This document shows, one piece after another, positions 7,374 through 16,124 of a DNA stretch of 25,157 nucleotides (positions are counted from its first letter, which is position 1; every line of letters starts with the position of its first letter). The DNA comes from Puniceicoccales bacterium (lineage in GTDB: Bacteria; Verrucomicrobiota; Verrucomicrobiia; Opitutales; JAIRKQ01). The position numbers and the translations under genes were made by a program. The stretch spans positions 1 to 25,157 of the forward strand of contig JAISRG010000013.1 in the NCBI GenBank assembly GCA_031273725.1, read 5' to 3'. The notes below the pieces were generated by a model. The model saw nothing but the letters and a program-made list of their open reading frames with translations. It had not been told where the DNA came from and did not search any database.

Positions 7374-10300
7374 ATGAGTGTTCAGAAAAATTTAGAATTG
7401 AAACGTGTGATTGCTACCCCAATGGAAGAGAAACCACGATTCGACTGGAAACGTCTCGTTGAAAACGACGATGAGTGTGTTTGCGAGTATTACAACATTG
7501 GCGAAATTGCAGATAAAATCGGAGAGGCAGTTGTGAACACTTCCCTGGTTCATAGGCAGTCCGATATGTTCGACGATGAAAGTAAGCAATTAGTCATTTC
7601 ACTGACGAGGCAAGTCTGCAGTTGTATCAATCTGCGGGAAACTTGTCCGCCCAGCCAAGATCTTGTGAATGATGTCATCGAAGAGGTTCTGGTGAGAAAT
7701 AATAAAAGGGATATGGCCCATGCATTCGTCGCCAAGTGCCGGTTTGAGAATGAATACTATAAGCGGTTTAAGGAAAGCCGCAAATTGAATCTAATTAGGA
7801 GAGATGGCAGCGTTGTCCCGTGGAATGTTGAAAAGATAAAGCATGCGGTTGAATTGGCATTCACTGCTAACCATCAAAGTCCTGAGCGGGCCGATAAAAT
7901 TTCTCGGGCGGTGACAAAGAATATCTTGGACGAAGGTTTGTCATTTATTCACATTGAAAATGTCCAGGATTGCGTACAGGAAGAATTAATGCGCCAAGGA
8001 GAATATAAGATTGCCGAAGCATATATTCTATATCGCGCCGAACGGGCAAAATTGCGAGAATTGTCAGACGTTGAGAAAGAATATGAAACAACCCAGGAAC
8101 AGGGGTCTATTATTGTTGTAAAGAATGCCGACGACGATAGTTTTCTGTGGGATGGGTCGGAGTTATGCAAACGGATAGCATTTGCGAATGCGGGCCTGGA
8201 TTCACACCTGACCTTTGATGAAATATTTTCATCCCTAAGGGAAGGGATTTCGTCGGAAATTAGTATTTCAGGATTAAAAAATTATATCGTCAGGAATGCG
8301 CAGCGGCTGATAGAAAAGGACCCCGTTTTGGCAGTATTTGCGGCGAGAATACAGTTACTTTATCTGTATGAAGATATATTCGACTGGAATTGTTCCACCG
8401 ATACCTTCGAATGTCTGAACGAAAAGCAGGGTATTGCTTTTATAAAATATATTGAAACGGCCGTTGCCGGTGGCCTATTGCACAGGGATATGCTCAAATA
8501 CGACCTTGGACAGCTTTCGCAGGCATTGGATATTACCCATGACCGCGAGTTCGATGCCATAGCTTTGCAAAGTTTGAAAGAGCACTATTTCATGCGGGAT
8601 TTTGACAATCGAATTTTAGAAACTCCCCAAATGCTTTGGATGCGTGTTGCGATGGGTGTGTTCCTTGCAAGGGAACACAGCGAAAGCGATGTCATCGAGT
8701 GCTATAAGTTGATGCGGGACAGGAAGTTCTGTCTGGCGACCCCAACCCTGTACTATGCTGGAACACCGAAAGCACAAATGATGTCGAGCTACGTCTTTTA
8801 CGTCGAAGATAACATGCAAAGTATCATGACCCGTGGAATTTCCGACAACTCTTTCATTGCGAAATGGGGAGGTGGCATTGCGGGTTCCTGGACCAATGTT
8901 CGCGAAAAAGGGGCTAGAATTTCCGGTACCCGGGGACGCGCTCCCGGGGTAATCCCATTTTTACAACTTCACCAGCACCAGTTGGCCATCGCAAACCAAG
9001 GAACCGAACGCCGTAGGGGTCGTGGAGCGGCATATTTGGAAATTTGGCACAGTGACATAGTGGAATTCATAGATTATCGCAAAAGATATGTGAATGGGGG
9101 CATACCAAATGATACACTCGGGACAGTATTATGGATCCCCGATATTTTTATGCACCGATTACAGCAGGATTCCGATTGGACGCTATTTAATTCGAAAGAC
9201 GCCAAAGGTTTACATGAGTTGTATGGTGATGAATTTGACAAAAAATATGAGGAACTGGAGCGATGCGTTGGAGAAGGTAAAATTTTTGGCAAAAAGGTGA
9301 CATGTCGGGAGATTTGGCAGAAAATCATGCAGCGGATTTTCGAAGCGGGATATCCGAAGATCGCATTCAAGGATACGTGTAACCGTGCGAATATGTGCAA
9401 AAACGGAATAATCCATGGGGCAGGGTTATGCTTGGAACACGTCATGAATACGAGCTACGAAGAAACTGCCGTGTGTAATACGGGGGCACTGGACATCAGT
9501 AAGCATTTGACTTCGGATGGCTCCCTTGATAAAGATGCTCTGCGCCATACGATAGTGGTCGCAACACGCACGCTAGATGCTATGATAGATGCCAATTTTT
9601 TCTCTTCCGTGGCCGCCGAAACATTTGCCAAAAAATACCGGGCCATCGGATTGGGAATGATGGGATTGCAAAATGCATTCTATAGCAAAAACCTTTCATT
9701 TAATTCCGAAGAAGCTATCAGGTTTGGGGAGGAGTGTGCGGAGATAATTTCCTACGAAACGATCAATGAATCCTGCGAACTGGCAAAAAAATATGGAACA
9801 TGCGAAGTATTCGAATCTTCGGAATGGGCAAAGGGAAAAATGCCATTTGACTTTGCCAGAGACGGAAATGCTGGGTCGCTGCCTTGGGATACCCTACGGA
9901 ACAAGGTAAAAAAGAATGGTATAAGGAATGCGTATTTGAATGCGTTTTCTCCAACGAGAAAAATTGCCCGCCTTCTGGGATGCTATCCCGAATTGTCCCC
10001 GGCTACGAAAAATGTTTTCACCAAGCGGCTGGATGACAACTATGAGATGATGATTATTTCGCCGGAATTGGTGAAAATTTTGAAAAAATCTGGCATCTGG
10101 AATAAATCGGTCCATAAGCAAATTCGATATTTTGAAGGAGAACTGGCTGCGATCGATGAAATTCCCGAATCCATAAAGTCAGTATTTTCGACCGCCTATA
10201 TGATCGACAATGAAGCAATCATCGAAGGGGCTGCCAGGCTACAAAAATGGATCGACCAATCCCAATCCCTGCGATTGTTCCTTGGAAGTCCAAATCTAAA

Positions 10301-10505
10301 AACCCTATCGGACATGTTTGTCATTGCCTGGAAAAAGGGCATCAAGGGTATCTATGATGTTAAATCTGCTGGATTTTTTTCCGATATGGCCGTGGATTCC
10401 CATGCGGATCCCCAAGGGCCGGACAATTTCCAAAAATCGAATTACGCTGACAGCACGGATGCCATGATAAATGCTCTGGCCAAACTCAATGAGATAAACA
10501 GATAA
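7374..10505 (+). CDS. Class I ribonucleotide reductase large-subunit homologue lacking key catalytic residues
   Basis: This 1043-residue protein aligns along its length with the three-ATP-cone NrdA of chlamydiae. A degenerate cone covers about 10-132, a canonical cone (LNLIRRDGSVVPWNVEKIKH) about 138-230 and a third about 245-345, followed by the ten-stranded barrel. Start: ATG at 7374, with GGAG six bases upstream. Retained: thiyl-radical Cys686 and Glu688 (GLCLE) and Cys701 (AVCNTG). Changed relative to E. coli NrdA: C225 is Ser472 (QMMSSYVF; AGC at 8787-8789), N437 is Gly684, the Tyr730-Tyr731 pair is Tyr994-Asp995 (GIYDVK), the phosphate-binding loop reads SPTRKIA, and the C-terminal tail has no cysteine pair. 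The reading frame is intact and codon use looks like that of its neighbours, so it is not an ordinary pseudogene. It is probably a paralogue with a changed role or unusual chemistry. No nrdB is adjacent. Calling it nrdA without qualification would be misleading. Confidence 0.85.
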   Translation: MSVQKNLELKRVIATPMEEKPRFDWKRLVENDDECVCEYYNIGEIADKIGEAVVNTSLVHRQSDMFDDESKQLVISLTRQVCSCINLRETCPPSQDLVNDVIEEVLVRNNKRDMAHAFVAKCRFENEYYKRFKESRKLNLIRRDGSVVPWNVEKIKHAVELAFTANHQSPERADKISRAVTKNILDEGLSFIHIENVQDCVQEELMRQGEYKIAEAYILYRAERAKLRELSDVEKEYETTQEQGSIIVVKNADDDSFLWDGSELCKRIAFANAGLDSHLTFDEIFSSLREGISSEISISGLKNYIVRNAQRLIEKDPVLAVFAARIQLLYLYEDIFDWNCSTDTFECLNEKQGIAFIKYIETAVAGGLLHRDMLKYDLGQLSQALDITHDREFDAIALQSLKEHYFMRDFDNRILETPQMLWMRVAMGVFLAREHSESDVIECYKLMRDRKFCLATPTLYYAGTPKAQMMSSYVFYVEDNMQSIMTRGISDNSFIAKWGGGIAGSWTNVREKGARISGTRGRAPGVIPFLQLHQHQLAIANQGTERRRGRGAAYLEIWHSDIVEFIDYRKRYVNGGIPNDTLGTVLWIPDIFMHRLQQDSDWTLFNSKDAKGLHELYGDEFDKKYEELERCVGEGKIFGKKVTCREIWQKIMQRIFEAGYPKIAFKDTCNRANMCKNGIIHGAGLCLEHVMNTSYEETAVCNTGALDISKHLTSDGSLDKDALRHTIVVATRTLDAMIDANFFSSVAAETFAKKYRAIGLGMMGLQNAFYSKNLSFNSEEAIRFGEECAEIISYETINESCELAKKYGTCEVFESSEWAKGKMPFDFARDGNAGSLPWDTLRNKVKKNGIRNAYLNAFSPTRKIARLLGCYPELSPATKNVFTKRLDDNYEMMIISPELVKILKKSGIWNKSVHKQIRYFEGELAAIDEIPESIKSVFSTAYMIDNEAIIEGAARLQKWIDQSQSLRLFLGSPNLKTLSDMFVIAWKKGIKGIYDVKSAGFFSDMAVDSHADPQGPDNFQKSNYADSTDAMINALAKLNEINR

Positions 10506-10547
10506 AAGGAGGTTGTGTCGAAAGCTTTTGAGGCCCTAGAAAATTGA
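10504..10547 (+). other. Strong Shine-Dalgarno followed by a 10-codon mini-ORF
   Basis: AAAAGGAGG (10504-10512) overlaps the stop of the NrdA-like gene and is the best ribosome site in the window. It precedes GTG (10515) and ten codons (VSKAFEALEN) ending in TGA at 10545-10547. The next real gene, murF, starts 38 bases further on and has an in-frame TGA just upstream of its ATG, so this site does not serve murF directly. It could be a leader peptide, the remnant of a lost downstream gene, or chance. Confidence 0.3.
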
Positions 10548-10584
10548 TCGAATAAAGGGCATTGGATTTTGGTGACATAGGCAT

Positions 10585-11889
10585 ATGGATTCTGTTTTCG
10601 ACTCTTCGATTGGATATTGGCTAGACGGGAAAAAGCCGGAGCTGGTTTCACGATTTTGCACCGATACACGTTCGTTGCATCCAGATGATTGCTACATTGC
10701 TCTCATAACCGATGCCCGCGATGGGCATATTTTTCTCGAAGATGCCAAAATGAACGGGGCCTCATGTGCCATCGTTTCCCAACCGAAACTGGATGTTGAT
10801 TTGCCACAGTTTGTCTGTCCGGATACAAATGTTGCCATCATTGAAATGGCAAAGTTGGCACGGTCAATGTTTACGGGGACAATGATTGCCATTACCGGAA
10901 GTTTTGGAAAAACGACGACAAAAGATATTTTAAAGTTGCTCCTTGGCATTGAAAAAAATGCAACGTTCGAAAACAAAAATGGTCAGCTGGGGGTTCCAAT
11001 GACACTTGCAAGCATATCCAATGGCGAAGCTTTTGCGGTCGTCGAGGTCGGCATCGATTCCATCGGGGCAATAGATAAATTGGTGGAGCTCGTTGAGCCC
11101 GACATTGCCATACTGACAGGAATAAGCAAAATTCACATGTTGGGTATGGGGAGCGAGTCCACGATTGCCCATGAAAAGAGCCAATTATTGCTCGAAGCCA
11201 TAAAAAATGGTGGCCATGGGATATTTCCCGAAGAGTGCCTAAGATTTGATGATTGCCAAAAAATTCAAGATTACTGTGAGGTCGTCAAGAAAGATGGCAA
11301 GGATGTTGGGTACCATATGGCCATCCAGGGCGATAGATATCACGTAGAAGTGAGATTTAGGGAAGAAGTTTTAAAGTTTGTCATGCCCCGCTTGATGAGC
11401 TCTGGAACCGCCCAAGACTTTGTCCTGGCATGTATATGTGCTTTGGAATGTGGTGTGAGTTCAGCCAATATTCGAGAGCGAATTAGTCAATGGAAGCCCT
11501 CCAAATGGCGCGGAGAAATTATAAAAACATCGACAAGGACATACTTTGCCGATTGCTACAATGCGAATCTTACGGCCTTTCTTAACTCTTTGTCCCAATT
11601 TGATCGATTGTTTCCCCATGGCAATCGACTATTCGTTGTTGGAGCTTTGAAGCACGAAGAAGTAGGATCCGGCGTAATCGATGACAATGCCACCGTTTTT
11701 AAAAATTTGCCGCTCCGCGAAAATGATAGGGTAGCTATCATAGGAGAATCTATGGAATTTTCAATGGATGGCATTGATTGGCTGATATTTCCTTCGACAC
11801 TGGAAGCCATGGAGGTGGTAACAAACTTTCGCGGAGTCGTGTATCTAAAGGGCCATCGCCATTACGGGCTGGAAAGGTTAATATGTTAA
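10585..11889 (+). CDS. murF: UDP-N-acetylmuramoyl-tripeptide--D-alanyl-D-alanine ligase
   Basis: Cytoplasmic Mur ligase of 434 residues (E. coli MurF is about 450). It adds D-Ala-D-Ala to the UDP-MurNAc-tripeptide. The N-terminal substrate domain carries FCTDTRSLHPDDCYIAL, the MurF TDTR motif. The P-loop ITGSFGKTTTK is at about 103-113. ENKNGQLGVPMTL (about 130-141) matches the usual NxNNxIGVPLTL. VVEVGIDSIGAI and the His in SKIHMLGMGS fit the central domain. The C-terminal domain has DCYNANLTAF (usually DAYNANP) and KGHRHYGLERL (usually KGSRxxxLE). These deviations are mild. The ATG at 10585 has an in-frame TGA just upstream, which fixes the start. It implies that the cell makes peptidoglycan. 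The SufD-like gene starts 15 bases downstream and is probably co-transcribed. Confidence 0.9.
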   Translation: MDSVFDSSIGYWLDGKKPELVSRFCTDTRSLHPDDCYIALITDARDGHIFLEDAKMNGASCAIVSQPKLDVDLPQFVCPDTNVAIIEMAKLARSMFTGTMIAITGSFGKTTTKDILKLLLGIEKNATFENKNGQLGVPMTLASISNGEAFAVVEVGIDSIGAIDKLVELVEPDIAILTGISKIHMLGMGSESTIAHEKSQLLLEAIKNGGHGIFPEECLRFDDCQKIQDYCEVVKKDGKDVGYHMAIQGDRYHVEVRFREEVLKFVMPRLMSSGTAQDFVLACICALECGVSSANIRERISQWKPSKWRGEIIKTSTRTYFADCYNANLTAFLNSLSQFDRLFPHGNRLFVVGALKHEEVGSGVIDDNATVFKNLPLRENDRVAIIGESMEFSMDGIDWLIFPSTLEAMEVVTNFRGVVYLKGHRHYGLERLIC

Positions 11890-11904
11890 TTTTGGCAGTT
11901 GTTA

Positions 11905-12672
11905 ATGGCTAAAAGTTTGGCATATTCGGAAACAATGGGAATAGTTCAAAATTATATGGATAAAATTTTACGTGGGCGGTCCGTTATTCGTGATAATTTC
12001 CGCCGCACAAACATTTCTTCCGATACAAAACTTCTCATGTCTTCTGCCGACATTCCCAACTCCATGTTTAACATCGGCGAAGGATCATGCTTGGACATCA
12101 TCATTTTAGCACTCGATTGCGATAGGCGTACAATCCGGCTAACGTTTGAACTGGAAAAATTTAGCCAGCTAAAATGTGTAATTCTCTCGGAAAATTGCAA
12201 AAATTTTGACATTTCAGTCGATTCTATCTTGAAAGGTGAACTGGCAAATTCTGACATAGGAAACTTTTTCTATGGCAAAAACTCCGATGGGCAAAAATTT
12301 TCCATCTCCCAAACCCATGACGCTGTGAATTCAAAATCAAATGTTGTTAGCAAAACAATTTTGGACGATTCCGCACTTTCTGAATTTTACGGGAAAATTA
12401 CCATTGGCGAAATTGCCGAAAACAGCGATGCAAGGCAGAGTAATGATAATATCCTATTGTCCGATATGGCCCAGGCCATCAGCCATCCAGATCTTCTCAT
12501 TTCCAATAGCAATGTCAAATGTTCCCATGGGGCAACGGTCGGTGCCATTGGCGATGATACCACATTTTATATGATGAGCCGGGGCATAGACATTCCGGCG
12601 TGCAAACAATTGGTAGCCGAAGGAACCATATCCTCGATACTTACCATTATTTTGGGACAGGAATTTATTTGA
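11905..12672 (+). CDS. Short SufB/SufD-family Fe-S cluster assembly protein
   Basis: A 255-residue protein whose C-terminal half is a SufBD core: the HDAVNSKS, LDDSALSEFYGKITI, QSNDNILLSDMAQAISHP and CSHGATVGAIGDD motifs. The last (206-213) contains the His and Cys equivalent to the SufD segment around E. coli His360, so it looks more like SufD than SufB. SufD normally forms a SufB-SufC-SufD scaffold and is about 420 residues; here roughly the N-terminal 150 are missing and the first 100 residues are poorly recognisable. No sufB, sufC or sufS lies nearby. The start is the ATG at 11905, 15 bases after murF. The last eight bases overlap the convergent topB gene. Assignment to SufD is likely but not certain. 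Confidence 0.78.
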   Translation: MAKSLAYSETMGIVQNYMDKILRGRSVIRDNFRRTNISSDTKLLMSSADIPNSMFNIGEGSCLDIIILALDCDRRTIRLTFELEKFSQLKCVILSENCKNFDISVDSILKGELANSDIGNFFYGKNSDGQKFSISQTHDAVNSKSNVVSKTILDDSALSEFYGKITIGEIAENSDARQSNDNILLSDMAQAISHPDLLISNSNVKCSHGATVGAIGDDTTFYMMSRGIDIPACKQLVAEGTISSILTIILGQEFI

Positions 12673-15106
12673 ACTCGAACCTAAGGCCGCCATCCTTTTG
12701 CAGGCTTAGGCGAGCTGAAAATAATTTTCCCGTGCGCTTGGATCTGAACCCTTCCAACAGATCGGTTTTCTTTTCCGTTAACAATTTTTGGACTTGCTCG
12801 ACATCAATATCCTTATCGAGTGTCTTTTTCGAAATCCTAAGTTTGCATTTTTTATTGAAATAATTTTTACAAATATAGGCATTGTCCGTCACAACAACAT
12901 CGGACCCATCGAGCGGACATTTTCCAATGACTTCAAATTTGTCGATCTCTTCCTTGGATAACGGTGTTGTGGTTTTAGATTCCGAATTTGAATTTTCGAA
13001 GACTAAATTTACCCTGAAGGAATTATCTAACACTAGGCTTGCAGAGAAATCTGCCCCGGTTTTCGACTTAAACCCATCAAACGGCCCAAGTTTTTTGTTT
13101 GCCAGCAATTCCTTGATCTCATCCTCTGAAAATTTCCTCCCACCGATGACCTTCTGAATCGTTAGGATTTTGTCCTGGGAGCGGTAGCAGCGTAGGCCTT
13201 CCATGAGCGGCTTCTTGTCGGTCGGGGAAATTATTGAAGTTTCCTTTGTTATGTCACTTCCTTCGACGAAATTTTTCGTCTTCATGACTATGGCTGCCGT
13301 CAAATCAGCAATTTCCTTCATAAAATTTTTACGAGTAAAATTACCATTTTCCATTTGCCTAAGCTTGTATTCCCATTCACCCGTAAGAGCTGGACTCGAA
13401 AGAGTTTCAATATCTGCAGCTTTTAAAAAATTTAACAAGTCTTCCGCCTTCGCCGTTGCCTTCAGGTCTTTTTTATCCCGCACAATGTACCTTAATGCCA
13501 ACAGATGCTCTATGATCTGTGCCCGCGTTGCCGGAGTCCCCAAACCACGTTCTTTCATGGCATCGGCAAGCTCTTCGTCGTCCAAAAGTTTCCCTGCGCC
13601 TTCCATGGCAGTCAATAGGGTTGCTTCATTGTAGGGTGCCGGTGGACGGGTTGCATCTTCCGAAATTTTTATCCCAATGACCTTGGCCTGGGGAGGGCTT
13701 CCGTCACTATCAGCCAGCGCAGGCAACACACCATCCTGTTCCGTTTCACTTTTCCCATAAACTTCCAACCATCCAGGGATCGCCAATACCTTCCCTTCCG
13801 TTTTAAATGAGTACTCTTTGACCCTACTGATTCGGGTGGTAACATCAAACTCCGCATCCGGGAAGAATACGCAAAGGAACCGCTTTAGAATCATGTTGAA
13901 GATTTTATATTCTCCATCGGATAAATTTTTTGGAGCCTGGGGCGTAGGGATAATTGCAAAGTGGTCGGAAACCTGCTTATTGTTAAAAATCTTCCTATTG
14001 TTGCCGTTGACTGCTTTATTTTCAATTATGCGCTGGGCAAAGATCCTATGTTCGTCATTGACGGCGGCTAGTATTTTGTAGCAGGTTGGGACATAATCCT
14101 CCGTCAACGCCCGGGAATCTGTGCGGGGATAGGTGATACACTTGTGCTTTTCGTAGAGTGACTGGGCAATTTGCAACGTCATATTCGCTGGCATACCATG
14201 GCGCGAATTAGATTCTCTCTGAAGCGTAGTCAGATCATATAACCTCGGAGCCGTTTGCTTGGAGCGCTTTTTCTGTTCGGAGACACTGGCAATTTGCTCA
14301 TTTTCAATCGCTTCCACAATTGCTAGGGCTTCATCCTGTTTCCATAGCCTATCGGTCCTGTCATGGGGATTCTTGTCGTCTAATTTTTGATCTTTTTGCA
14401 GGACGCCATCGTAGGGACCATTGTGGATGCCAAAGGCCCCGAGAATTCTCCAAAATTTTGTCGGTTTGAAATTACTAATTTCAATGTCACGATTTACTAT
14501 CATCGCGAGGGTAGGAGTTTGAACACGTCCCACGGTTGCCACTTGCCTGGACATCACCGAAAACATCTTTGTCGTTATCGCCCGTGTCCCGTTAATGCCT
14601 ATTAGCCAATCCGCCTCCGATCGGCACTTGGCGGCATCCTGTAAACGTTGCATTTCATCGCTACTTCTAAGGCGTTCGAATGCATCCCTAATTCCCTGTG
14701 TTGTCATGGAAGATAGCCACAGGCGGACAAACGGTTTCTTGCACTTTGCCAATTCGTAAATATACGTAAAAATCAACTCACCTTCCCGGCCAGCATCACA
14801 TCCGTTTATCAGCAAATCAATGTCTTCGCGCTGGATTAGTCTTTTAAGCTCGTTGAAACGCTTTTTTACCTTTTCAATGGGCTTTGTTTTAAATTTTTCT
14901 GGTATTATGGGGAGGGTATTTAGCGACCATCGTTTTAGGGATGCATCGATATCTTCCGGCATGAATAGCTCAACCAAATGTCCAATGGCCCAACTGATCA
15001 CATATTCGTCATTTTCATAGCGATCATCAAGTTTTTTAAATGTTCCCAGGGCCTTTGCCAGATCGGCCGCCACACTTGGTTTTTCAGATATTATAAATTT
15101 TTTCAT
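12665..15106 (-). CDS. topB: DNA topoisomerase III (type IA)
   Basis: An 813-residue type IA topoisomerase that relaxes or decatenates DNA through a 5'-phosphotyrosine. The TOPRIM domain has KFIISEKPSVA (Glu8) and CDAGREGELIF (Asp104). The core has VGRVQTPTLAMIV (192-204) and the active-site Tyr326 in CITYPRTDSR. RGLGTPATRAQIIEHL is the conserved helix-turn segment. The C-terminus carries two topoisomerase C-terminal repeats (KKLGPFDGFKSKTGADFSA and KKTDLLEGFRSKRTGKLFSA). A zinc-finger-like block (GKCPLDG, then YICKN and KKCKL) lies between them; its second Cys of the usual CPxCG is Asp. The start ATG at 15106 is 11 bases after trpS. Its 3' end overlaps that of the SufD-like gene. Confidence 0.93.
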   Translation of the reverse strand: MKKFIISEKPSVAADLAKALGTFKKLDDRYENDEYVISWAIGHLVELFMPEDIDASLKRWSLNTLPIIPEKFKTKPIEKVKKRFNELKRLIQREDIDLLINGCDAGREGELIFTYIYELAKCKKPFVRLWLSSMTTQGIRDAFERLRSSDEMQRLQDAAKCRSEADWLIGINGTRAITTKMFSVMSRQVATVGRVQTPTLAMIVNRDIEISNFKPTKFWRILGAFGIHNGPYDGVLQKDQKLDDKNPHDRTDRLWKQDEALAIVEAIENEQIASVSEQKKRSKQTAPRLYDLTTLQRESNSRHGMPANMTLQIAQSLYEKHKCITYPRTDSRALTEDYVPTCYKILAAVNDEHRIFAQRIIENKAVNGNNRKIFNNKQVSDHFAIIPTPQAPKNLSDGEYKIFNMILKRFLCVFFPDAEFDVTTRISRVKEYSFKTEGKVLAIPGWLEVYGKSETEQDGVLPALADSDGSPPQAKVIGIKISEDATRPPAPYNEATLLTAMEGAGKLLDDEELADAMKERGLGTPATRAQIIEHLLALRYIVRDKKDLKATAKAEDLLNFLKAADIETLSSPALTGEWEYKLRQMENGNFTRKNFMKEIADLTAAIVMKTKNFVEGSDITKETSIISPTDKKPLMEGLRCYRSQDKILTIQKVIGGRKFSEDEIKELLANKKLGPFDGFKSKTGADFSASLVLDNSFRVNLVFENSNSESKTTTPLSKEEIDKFEVIGKCPLDGSDVVVTDNAYICKNYFNKKCKLRISKKTLDKDIDVEQVQKLLTEKKTDLLEGFRSKRTGKLFSARLSLQKDGGLRFEFK

Positions 15107-15117
15107 TCGACATTGGG

Positions 15118-16122
15118 TTAATCTATCAAAAATCCAACCTTACGATAGATCTTTGCCATCATTTTGTTGGCACGCTTTTGAGCTTCTTCTTTGCCCGCAC
15201 GCAGCACAGATAATAAATATTCCCTGTCATTGGCAATTGTTAAATATTTATTTCTGATCGGAGAAATTTTTGCGATCACCGCATCAGCAACGGCTCGTTT
15301 GAAAGGGGCATAATTCGTCAGGTCAGCGAATTGCGCGATTGATTTTTCAATGCTTTGATCCGTTGCCGCTGCGTATATGTTCAACAAATTAGCAATCCCT
15401 GGCTTATTTTTCTGGTCGAATGATATCTTACTGTCAGAATCCGTTACGGCGCCTATGATCTTTTTCCGAATAACATCATCGGAATCCGTTATGTGCACAA
15501 CCGCATTTTGATTTTTATCCGATTTCGACATCTTGGCGGCGGGGTTTTGCAGTGACATTATGCGAGCGCCGGTTTCCCCAATATACGGTTCCGGCAGGAC
15601 AAAAGTTTCGGAGTACGCATTGTTAAATTTTTGTGCAATGTCACGGGTGATTTCCAGGTGCTGTTTCTGGTCTTCCCCGATGGGGACCAGGTGGGCATTG
15701 TATAATAGGATATCGGCCATCATTAGAACGGGATAATACAGCAAGCCGGAACATACCGATTCGCCAACCTTGCTCGATTTGTCCTTAAATTGGGTCATCC
15801 TTTCCAGCTGACCAATTGGGGTAATACATCCCAATATCCACATCAATTCCGCATGCCCAATTACATGGGATTGTAGAAAAATTTTGCACCGCTCCGGATC
15901 AAGGCCACAGGCAATATACTGCGCGACACAGTCCAGTGTGTTTTTCCGCAATTCGGCTGGGACGTATGGCATGGTTATCGCATGCTGATCTGCCAAGAAA
16001 AACAAGCAATCATAGTCATCCAGCATTTTTTGCCAATTATTCGTCGCTCCCAACAATCCTCCCAAATGGAGCTTGCCCGTTGGTTGCATGCCAGTCAAAA
16101 TTACTTTTTTCGCACTTTCCAT
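15118..16122 (-). CDS. trpS: Tryptophanyl-tRNA synthetase
   Basis: Class Ic aminoacyl-tRNA synthetase of 334 residues, the normal bacterial length. The N-terminus KKVILTGMQPTGKLHLGGLL contains the HIGH-type motif (KLHLGG, 17-22) and the KMSKS loop AAKMSKSDKN is at about 195-204. LVPIGEDQKQHLEITRDIA is the conserved Trp/ATP pocket segment. The ATG at 16122 gives the family start; the reading frame is open further upstream to 16179, but that part lies inside the preceding glycosyltransferase gene and matches nothing. Only two bases separate its ATG from the GT8 stop, so it appears to be translated from the clpP-GT8-trpS-topB transcript. Confidence 0.96.
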   Translation of the reverse strand: MESAKKVILTGMQPTGKLHLGGLLGATNNWQKMLDDYDCLFFLADQHAITMPYVPAELRKNTLDCVAQYIACGLDPERCKIFLQSHVIGHAELMWILGCITPIGQLERMTQFKDKSSKVGESVCSGLLYYPVLMMADILLYNAHLVPIGEDQKQHLEITRDIAQKFNNAYSETFVLPEPYIGETGARIMSLQNPAAKMSKSDKNQNAVVHITDSDDVIRKKIIGAVTDSDSKISFDQKNKPGIANLLNIYAAATDQSIEKSIAQFADLTNYAPFKRAVADAVIAKISPIRNKYLTIANDREYLLSVLRAGKEEAQKRANKMMAKIYRKVGFLID

Positions 16123-16124
16123 GT

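Noticed and set aside
10340..10505. Glycyl-radical motif in the tail of the NrdA-like protein, which would link it to the radical SAM activase
   Set aside because: The C-terminal region has no RVxGY-like segment and no conserved Gly context; the tail is simply cysteine-free.
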